Shown piece by piece: positions 1 through 5,468 of a stretch of DNA of 7,488 bases. Each line of letters starts with the position of its first letter. Positions within the stretch are counted from its first letter, which is position 1. Origin of the DNA: Planctomicrobium sp. (lineage in GTDB: Bacteria > Planctomycetota > Planctomycetia > Planctomycetales > Planctomycetaceae); assembly GCA_018659505.1 (NCBI GenBank), contig JABJMI010000886.1:1-7488 (forward strand), in the 5' to 3' direction. Both the position numbers and the translations under genes were made by a program. The notes beneath the pieces are model-generated. The model ran no database searches. It saw only the letters and a program-made list of their open reading frames with translations, and was not told where the DNA came from.

Positions 1-1701
1 CGCTATGGCTGCTATGGCTGCCACGATATCCCAGGCTTTGAAGAAGCCCGTCCTATTGGGACAGCACTTCAAGATTGGGGTCGCAAAGACACATCCAAAC
101 TCGCATTTGAACATATTCATGAATACTTGCACCACCATGGTGAAATGACTGATGCAGGACATGAAGATTCCTCGCATGATGATCACGCATCACACGATGA
201 CCATGGTCATCATTCAGCTTTAGGAACTTCAACAGCCGCTCGTGTTGAGAAGATCGTCAAGTCAGTCAAAGCGGGTGCGAAAGATGTCTCCGAACAAGAT
301 TTAACGGAAGCGTCACTTTACAAGAGCGCGATTACTCACGGTCGTGCAGGATTCTTATGGCAGAAGTTACGTCAGCCAAGGTCATACGACTTCAAGAAAA
401 TCGAAACCAAAGGCTGGGACGAACGTCTGCGGATGCCGAAGTTCCCTTTCCAACCTGATCAGATCGAAGCGGTTTCAACATTCGTCCTCGGGCTTGTTGC
501 ACAGCCACCGGCTCCTGAATATCAGTTCACACCTGATAAATCGCAAGATGCAATCTTTAACGGTGAAAAACTTCTCGCAAAATACAACTGTGCGGGTTGT
601 CACGTACTCGATATGAACTCGGTTGAGTTCGAATACGATCCAGCAGCACTTGCTATCAAGGGACAAGAAATCCCTGAAATGTATCAACCTGCGTTCGACC
701 TACTTTCACACATCAAACCAATTGGTGCAGGTGGTCAAGGAGCGACTGGAGAAGTGACAGAAGATGGCTCTGTTGTCTACAAAGCCAAAGGATTCATTCA
801 GGGAATCCCTGATCCAGATGAAGAAGATGCTGAGTATCGCTTCTATTCATACCGCTTCTGGGATGGTTTCCAATTGGAAGATGGCAAGTACATCATGCCA
901 AGTGAAGCGTTGCAAATCGCTGAAGGGCAAATCAGAGCCTTCCACGACAACCGTGGTGGTGACTTTGGTGAATGGTTGGTCGGCAAGCTTGCTCCTGAAC
1001 TCAGTAAAACTCCGGGCGGAACAGATTACAACGCAGCTTGGCAAGCGTCGGTACCACCACTAGCAGGTGAAGGACACAAAGTCCAAACACCGTGGTTGTA
1101 TAAATTCCTGAAGAACCCAGAACCACTCAGGAGAACAACTGTCCTGCGAATGCCTCGCTTCAATATGAATGATGAAGAAGCTCAAACTTTAGCAAACTAC
1201 TTCGCTGCAAAAGCTGGTCAATCTTTCCCATATCAACTGATTCCAGAAAGTCAACCAGAGCATCAAATTGCCGAGGCAAAGGTCTATGAAGAAAACTACC
1301 CAGATGCGGAACACGATTATTTGACTGCATCTTGGAATGTATTGAACGGACCGCTCTGCCGTAAGTGCCATAATGTGGGTGGCAATGTTGTGAATGACCC
1401 GAAGCAGATCAAAGGTCCAAACTTACAACGCGTCGAAGAACGGCTTCGCCCAGAATGGTCACAGCTGTGGGTCTATAAACCGATGTGGGTTTATCCTTAT
1501 ACAGCGATGCCCGAAAACTTTCCTCCAGATAAACCCGCTGAGATGAAAGAGTTGTTCGGTGGGGAAAATCCTCGCCAGGCTCAGTCAGTCATCGATGCTT
1601 TGTTTAACTATTCAGAACTGATGGATATCCACGGACCGACAACCTACAACCCTCAAACTGCCGATCCAGCAGCTGATGCGGCTGCGGGAGGTGCAGAATA
1701 A
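1..1701 (+). CDS. Multi-haem c-type cytochrome (at least three haems), 5' end missing
   Basis: The frame is open from the first base, so this is the last 566 codons of a longer gene. Internal TTG (127) or ATG codons are not its start, because a haem site lies upstream of them. Three CxxCH sites are visible: CYGCH at codons 4-8, CAGCH at 197-201 and CRKCH at 453-457. Each is followed by a plausible axial methionine: LRMPKF (Met145), LRMPRF (Met384) and TAMPENF (Met503). That gives three cytochrome c domains, each with a similar pattern of W...FL/KL..P then MPxF. The second domain is enlarged: 183 residues separate its haem site from its methionine. A His/Asp-rich linker (codons 44-71) follows the first haem. 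The protein should act outside the cytoplasmic membrane as an electron carrier. Its position before carrier and oxidase genes suggests it serves a bc-type quinol oxidase encoded upstream, which is inference. The family is sure; the exact partner is not. Confidence 0.93.
   Translation, partial: RYGCYGCHDIPGFEEARPIGTALQDWGRKDTSKLAFEHIHEYLHHHGEMTDAGHEDSSHDDHASHDDHGHHSALGTSTAARVEKIVKSVKAGAKDVSEQDLTEASLYKSAITHGRAGFLWQKLRQPRSYDFKKIETKGWDERLRMPKFPFQPDQIEAVSTFVLGLVAQPPAPEYQFTPDKSQDAIFNGEKLLAKYNCAGCHVLDMNSVEFEYDPAALAIKGQEIPEMYQPAFDLLSHIKPIGAGGQGATGEVTEDGSVVYKAKGFIQGIPDPDEEDAEYRFYSYRFWDGFQLEDGKYIMPSEALQIAEGQIRAFHDNRGGDFGEWLVGKLAPELSKTPGGTDYNAAWQASVPPLAGEGHKVQTPWLYKFLKNPEPLRRTTVLRMPRFNMNDEEAQTLANYFAAKAGQSFPYQLIPESQPEHQIAEAKVYEENYPDAEHDYLTASWNVLNGPLCRKCHNVGGNVVNDPKQIKGPNLQRVEERLRPEWSQLWVYKPMWVYPYTAMPENFPPDKPAEMKELFGGENPRQAQSVIDALFNYSELMDIHGPTTYNPQTADPAADAAAGGAE
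1687..1692 (+). promoter_or_regulatory. Strong ribosome binding site for the copper lipoprotein
   Basis: GGAGGT lies inside the last codons of the upstream cytochrome gene, eight bases before the ATG at 1701. It is the best Shine-Dalgarno match in the window. Together with the TAATG stop/start overlap it fixes this start and suggests translational coupling of the two genes. Confidence 0.8.
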
Positions 1702-2558
1702 TGTTTCGTAACCGACTAACTTTAACAGTATGCTCTGTTCTAACTTTCTCTCTTTCTGGATGCGATCCTGAAGTGAGAAGAGAAGGTCTCGGTGGCGGTG
1801 CTCTGACACCTGTCAAAGTGACTCTTCTTCGTGAAGCAAAAGAGGGCGAAGCTGGAGCAGCATCTGAATCGACTGCTGGTCCTAAAATCACAGAGTTCGG
1901 AACTGTCACAGGACGAATTTCTGTTGACGGAGCATTGCCGACATTGCCCTCGCTACTGGCTCAGGGGCAAGCAACAAAAGATCTCGTCTGTTCTGAAAAG
2001 AAAATTGAAAATCAAACAGTCGTCGGAACAGACGGTGGATTAGGAAATGTCTTCATCTACCTTAGAAGAGTTCCTAATGTCGATGTCCCTGCACCATCAG
2101 AAGAACAGCTGATCGTTGACCAACAAGGTTGTACCTTCGTTCCTCACGCTCAGGTATTTCAAGTTGGGCAACCAGTCTTACTCAAGAATAGTGACTCCGT
2201 TGCTCATAATGTGAAATTAAATGCACAAGCGAACTCATTCGCTGCAACGGTTCCGCCTAAAAATGCTGGAGACGTTAACTACAAATTTCAATTCGCAGAG
2301 CAAAAGCCATTTTTTACTTCTTGTGATTTCCACGGTTGGATGTCGGCGTACATGTTGCCTGTCGATCATCCCTGGGCAACAGTATCAAAACTCGACGGAA
2401 CGTTTGAAATTCCGAATGTCCCAGCGGGCGAAATGGAATTTGTTATCTGGCACGAGAAATTGAATTACATCGAAAGAGCTTTTAAAGTGACAGTTCCTGC
2501 GAATGGTGAAGCCGAGCCAATTAACATTACAGTCAATGCATCGAAATTGTCTGGCTAA
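1701..2558 (+). CDS. Plastocyanin-like copper lipoprotein (cupredoxin)
   Basis: A 285-residue exported lipoprotein and probable electron carrier. The N-terminus is a lipoprotein signal with lipobox LSGC (Cys21), followed by a flexible stretch to about residue 65. The middle, about 66-220, looks like a cupredoxin fold: VGQPVLLKNSD then VAHN (His169), and further on TSCDFHGWM giving Cys208, His211 and Met214. This is the type I copper ligand set; Met218 is an alternative axial ligand. His149 in FVPHA and the pair Cys97/Cys144 are further conserved-looking residues, the cysteines possibly forming a disulfide. Residues about 225-278 (KLDGTFEIPNVPAGEMEFVIWHE) resemble a carboxypeptidase-regulatory-like beta-sandwich. 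Such proteins are often labelled methylamine utilisation protein or plastocyanin, but nothing here points to methylamine metabolism. The ATG overlaps the preceding TAA by one base and has a strong Shine-Dalgarno. A shuttle between the cytochrome and the oxidase is inferred from context. Confidence 0.9.
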   Translation: MFRNRLTLTVCSVLTFSLSGCDPEVRREGLGGGALTPVKVTLLREAKEGEAGAASESTAGPKITEFGTVTGRISVDGALPTLPSLLAQGQATKDLVCSEKKIENQTVVGTDGGLGNVFIYLRRVPNVDVPAPSEEQLIVDQQGCTFVPHAQVFQVGQPVLLKNSDSVAHNVKLNAQANSFAATVPPKNAGDVNYKFQFAEQKPFFTSCDFHGWMSAYMLPVDHPWATVSKLDGTFEIPNVPAGEMEFVIWHEKLNYIERAFKVTVPANGEAEPINITVNASKLSG

Positions 2559-2616
2559 TCTCATCGGTCATCGAAGTTTAGCGGTATAAAATAAGCGAAT
2601 TGTACACGGTAAAGAA

Positions 2617-2922
2617 ATGTTTTCACGATCTTACATTTTGATTTTCACATTATTGGTGCTACCTGTCTTGTCAGGTTGTACACCAGAACCAAATCGTGAT
2701 GCTACAGAATTAAAATCGGCTTCTGAAGTTAAGATCACAGCTGGCGAATCTCGCCCTGAACCAGAAGAAGCCGAAGAGGTTGCGAACGAATCGACAACCA
2801 CACCTCCGGCATCTGAGACACAAGAATCAGATGCAAAGGGTGACGCTGCTGATAGTGAAAATACTGTCAACGATGAGTCGGTAAAAGAGCCGAAACAAGA
2901 GACAGAAACTAAAAAAAAATAG
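2617..2922 (+). CDS. Small acidic lipoprotein of unknown function
   Basis: A 101-residue protein whose first 21 residues form a clear lipoprotein signal: FSRS, a hydrophobic core, then lipobox LSGC with Cys21. The mature part is low-complexity, rich in Glu, Asp, Ser, Thr, Pro and Lys (about 22 acidic against 10 basic residues). It has no further cysteine, no CxxCH and no recognisable fold, so it is probably disordered and tethered to a membrane. The clean signal peptide and its position between two other lipoprotein genes support a real gene, although no Shine-Dalgarno stands out before the ATG. It ends in three AAA lysine codons, a nine-A run, directly before TAG. A one-base slip there would open another 37 codons. 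I do not recognise a family; no function is proposed. Confidence 0.7.
   Translation: MFSRSYILIFTLLVLPVLSGCTPEPNRDATELKSASEVKITAGESRPEPEEAEEVANESTTTPPASETQESDAKGDAADSENTVNDESVKEPKQETETKKK
2911..2919 (+). repeat. A9 homopolymer at the end of the small lipoprotein gene
   Basis: Nine consecutive A residues encode the last three lysines, directly before the TAG stop at 2920-2922. Runs of this length are prone to polymerase or ribosome slippage and to sequencing error. The -1 frame stays open to a TAA at 3030-3032. Confidence 0.85.
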
Positions 2923-2932
2923 AATACAAAAT

Positions 2933-2950
2933 CCAACTGTTACCGGTTGG
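2933..2950 (+). other. Hairpin after the small lipoprotein gene
   Basis: CCAACTG and CGGTTGG pair over seven base pairs, one of them G-T, around the tetraloop TTAC, starting 11 bases after the stop codon. No run of T follows, so it is not a typical intrinsic terminator. It could be a weak terminator or an mRNA end-stabilising or processing structure between the two halves of the cluster. Confidence 0.4.
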
Positions 2951-3017
2951 TGAAGTTATTAGCTCAGTTAAAATAAAAACTACAGCGAACAAAGCAATTG
3001 AATTAAATTTGAAGTCC

Positions 3018-3037
3018 CTGCGTCTAAATTAACGCAG
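3018..3037 (+). promoter_or_regulatory. Perfect inverted repeat upstream of the dihaem cytochrome
   Basis: CTGCGT and ACGCAG are perfect six-base inverted arms separated by the eight-base AT-rich spacer CTAAATTA. The element ends 33 bases before the GTG start at 3071 and sits in the widest gap of the window. It could be an operator for a dimeric regulator or a hairpin in the 5' leader. No convincing -35/-10 pair with normal spacing was found around it, so its role is open. Confidence 0.4.
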
Positions 3038-3070
3038 TAACTCCTAGATAGAGAGCATCGGGATTTTCCT

Positions 3071-4498
3071 GTGAGGACCTGTTTAACATTACTACTGATT
3101 TGTGCAGTTTCGGGATGCGGAAGCAAACCGGAGTTTTCACATCGTGATGAATACGAAAATTTGCCACCGTATGCACAAGCCTACGTTGACGAAGTTCTGA
3201 ACACGTATTTCGGTACCCCAACCGATATGGTTGTGTGGGATAAGTTGCCACTCAAGTTGCACACTGCGACTGGAAAAGTGACCACAGCGGACAACCGTTC
3301 GATCACTTTGGATATCAATGAACCACATGCCGAGATTTCTTCCGGAACAGAACTACTCTTGGAAGCCGGTGAAGAAGCACAACAAATCAGTGCATGGATC
3401 CGCTCGTGGGACGAAGAATCTCATACAGCGACATTAGAATCAGCTCTACAAAGCAAACCCGCTGAGGAGCAAAGTGTGGTCGTCGGTCCAGGACAAGTTC
3501 TAGCCAATGGCCGACATCTCTACGCTGAGCATTGTCAGCATTGCCACGGAGTCACTGGCGACGGAAATGGTCCAACAGCTCCTTACCTGAATCCAAAACC
3601 ACGCGATTATCGTCGAGGAATCTTTAAGTTCACGACGACACAGGCACCAAAACGAGCCAGTCGTGAAGACCTTGCTCGCGTGATTGAGGATGGAATCCCT
3701 GGGACTTACATGCCCTCCTTCAAATTGCTGACTGAAGATGAATCAGCGGCTCTTGTTGAATATGTGATGTGGTTGTCTCTACGAGGCGAACTCGAATATC
3801 AATTGATTCGCACGCTCAGCGATAGCTATTCAAACGATGCGATTAAAGATCGAACAAGTGATGGCGAAACGAGCCGCAATGACATACGAGATGAATTTAA
3901 CGCTGCAGTAAATGAACCCGATTCGTTTCGTTATGAACTCGACATGATGACGACTCGGCTCACACAGGATTGGTCAAGCAGTCAAGAAGAGCCTGCTGAA
4001 GTTCGTCCTTTGACGCCGCGAATTCCTTATTCTGCCGAGTCAGTCGCGAAAGGTCGCGTCCTCTACCTCAATGAAAAAAACAAATGTCTCCAGTGCCACG
4101 GAGAAGCGGGTTACGGAGATGGTTCGCAGACATTTTCGATCACGAAAAATGAACTCAATCAAGAAAACCCGGCTCCTGGTCTCTATGACGTTTGGGGCAA
4201 TCCAATCAAGCCAAGAAATTTGCATCGCGGGATTTATCGTGGTGGACGTCGTCCGATCGATTTGTACTCACGAATCTATGCAGGGATCAAAGGAACTCCG
4301 ATGCCTGCGTTCTCGACGACAACTCTTCGTAAAACCGATCCTGATGATCCTGAATCTGCAATCACAGATGAAGATATCTGGCATCTTGTGAATTATATTT
4401 TGAGTGTTCCTTTCGAAGAAGTGAAAACCGGGGCCGGAGCAGACTCAGCGAAGACTGCTGAATTAGCTACGACGCCTCAAGAAGTAGATTCTCACTAA
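3071..4498 (+). CDS. Dihaem c-type cytochrome lipoprotein next to the oxidase genes
   Basis: A 475-residue lipoprotein with two cytochrome c domains, expected to face the periplasm. The GTG start gives a short signal with lipobox VSGC (Cys16); no other start fits the signal so well, though only a weak purine stretch (GAGAG, about 3050) precedes it. Residues about 58-128 contain alternating polar and hydrophobic stretches (TGKVTTADNRSITLDI, GTELLLEAG) that suggest a small beta-domain. Haem 1 is CQHCH at 155-159 with GVTGDGNGPTA behind it and axial Met214 in TYMPSF. Haem 2 is CLQCH at 339-343 with GEAGYGDGS and axial Met411 in TPMPAF. The GxxGxGxG pattern after CxxCH is typical of carriers feeding haem-copper oxidases. 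A charged linker (about 250-315) joins the domains. It lies 34 bases before subunit II, which has no fused cytochrome, so it is the likely immediate electron donor to CuA (inference). Confidence 0.92.
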   Translation: MRTCLTLLLICAVSGCGSKPEFSHRDEYENLPPYAQAYVDEVLNTYFGTPTDMVVWDKLPLKLHTATGKVTTADNRSITLDINEPHAEISSGTELLLEAGEEAQQISAWIRSWDEESHTATLESALQSKPAEEQSVVVGPGQVLANGRHLYAEHCQHCHGVTGDGNGPTAPYLNPKPRDYRRGIFKFTTTQAPKRASREDLARVIEDGIPGTYMPSFKLLTEDESAALVEYVMWLSLRGELEYQLIRTLSDSYSNDAIKDRTSDGETSRNDIRDEFNAAVNEPDSFRYELDMMTTRLTQDWSSSQEEPAEVRPLTPRIPYSAESVAKGRVLYLNEKNKCLQCHGEAGYGDGSQTFSITKNELNQENPAPGLYDVWGNPIKPRNLHRGIYRGGRRPIDLYSRIYAGIKGTPMPAFSTTTLRKTDPDDPESAITDEDIWHLVNYILSVPFEEVKTGAGADSAKTAELATTPQEVDSH

Positions 4499-4520
4499 TT
4501 TTTAAATCTTGTGACCGAAT

Positions 4521-4524
4521 GAGG
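4521..4524 (+). promoter_or_regulatory. Ribosome binding site for oxidase subunit II
   Basis: GAGG lies eight bases before the GTG at 4533. The nearby GTG at 4511 and ATG at 4520 are out of frame, so this site supports GTG 4533 as the start. Confidence 0.6.
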
Positions 4525-4532
4525 TTGTTCAA

Positions 4533-5411
4533 GTGAAGTGGTTTTGGTGTTTATTTTTCGCCTTCTGGCCAATTGTTGCAATTGCGCTTTGCTGGGTCTC
4601 TCCATCTCTAGGATGGTGGTTTCCAAGTGAGGCAGCATCGCCTCTTGGTCGGCGAATTGATGACTTGTTTTACATGATCCTGTTAATTACGTCCGTGACA
4701 TTTGTCGGGACGCAAGTCGCTCTTGCATACGCCTTATTCCGAGGTGCCAGTGATACCGAACCAGAAGCAGATGCCAAGAAAGCCTGGTACTCGCACGGAA
4801 GTCATGAACTAGAAGTCATCTGGAGTATTGTTCCAGCTTTCGTCTTGCTGTTCATCGCGTTGTATCAATTAGATGTCTGGGCAGAATATCGAGTCAAAGA
4901 TGCGTTCCCCCGTGATAAAATGGAAGCGGTTTTTGAGAGTATCAATCAAAAACGTTCAGAGACAGACAGCTTAGCCCTGGCAGAAGTCACCGCTCGACAA
5001 TTTGAGTGGAGAATCCGCTACCCAGGATTTAATGAAGATGGATCGCTGAAGCCGTTAATGGCTGATCCACAACCAACAGATTTATATGCTGTCAATGATT
5101 TGCACTTGCCAGCAAGTGCTCCAGTCATGATCAATCTAAGAACGATGGATGTCCAACATTCATTCTTCTTACCCGATTTACGCATCAAACAGGATGCAGT
5201 CCCGGGACTTGTGATTCCAATCTGGTTCGAAGCAGAACGGCAGCAGAGTTATCAACTGCTGTGTGCCGAGCTTTGCGGTTGGGGACACTATAAAATGAAT
5301 GCACGCTTCGTCGCAGAATCGGACGAAGGTTTTATCGAATATCTACGACAACTCGAACGTGAACAAAACGAAGACCGAGTTGATGAAGTCCCTGAAACAG
5401 ATGCTGAGTAA
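4533..5411 (+). CDS. coxB: Cytochrome c oxidase subunit II (CuA subunit)
   Basis: A 292-residue subunit II of an aa3-type oxidase. It takes electrons from a carrier through its binuclear CuA centre and passes them to haem a in subunit I. The CuA ligands are complete: His209 (VQHSF), Cys244, Glu246 (carbonyl), Cys248, His252 and Met255, in the motif CAELCGWGHYKM. RQFEWRIRYPG (155-165) is the conserved aromatic stretch next to CuA, with Trp159 the probable entry point for electrons. Helices are at about 44-69 and 92-113, the two canonical ones. A further hydrophobic stretch at 3-22 is an uncleaved extra helix or a signal peptide. About 30 charged residues (120-150) separate the second helix from the CuA domain. 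The C-terminus ends in a Glu/Asp-rich tail with no fused cytochrome c, unlike caa3 oxidases. The start is GTG with a GAGG ribosome site. Subunit I follows after 57 bases. Confidence 0.97.
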   Translation: MKWFWCLFFAFWPIVAIALCWVSPSLGWWFPSEAASPLGRRIDDLFYMILLITSVTFVGTQVALAYALFRGASDTEPEADAKKAWYSHGSHELEVIWSIVPAFVLLFIALYQLDVWAEYRVKDAFPRDKMEAVFESINQKRSETDSLALAEVTARQFEWRIRYPGFNEDGSLKPLMADPQPTDLYAVNDLHLPASAPVMINLRTMDVQHSFFLPDLRIKQDAVPGLVIPIWFEAERQQSYQLLCAELCGWGHYKMNARFVAESDEGFIEYLRQLEREQNEDRVDEVPETDAE

Positions 5412-5457
5412 GCCTGATTTCGTAACAGTAATCTCAATATTTGTTGACAATAAGTTT

Positions 5458-5466
5458 GGAGTGAGG
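5458..5466 (+). promoter_or_regulatory. Ribosome binding site for oxidase subunit I
   Basis: GGAGTGAGG holds two overlapping Shine-Dalgarno options: GGAG, seven bases before the GTG at 5469, and GAGG, two bases before it. The first has the better spacing. It supports the GTG start, since the first in-frame ATG lies within the first membrane helix. Confidence 0.7.
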
Positions 5467-5468
5467 CG

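Noticed and set aside
127..129. TTG as the start of the first cytochrome
   Set aside because: The same frame is open to base 1 and encodes a haem site (CYGCH) upstream, so the gene continues past the window edge.
1604..1909. Antisense open frame across the cytochrome/cupredoxin junction
   Set aside because: It shadows two well-supported genes on the + strand and encodes no recognisable motif.
2585..2590. TATAAA as a -10 box before the small lipoprotein
   Set aside because: No -35-like hexamer sits at the right distance, and such AT-rich hexamers are common in short gaps.
2631..2936. Antisense open frame over the small lipoprotein
   Set aside because: It mirrors the low-complexity sense gene; the sense strand has a clean lipoprotein signal and the antisense product is Ser-rich without motifs.
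5444..5449. TTGACA, a perfect -35 hexamer before subunit I
   Set aside because: No -10-like hexamer lies at 16-18 bases; that spacing falls on the GTG start itself.
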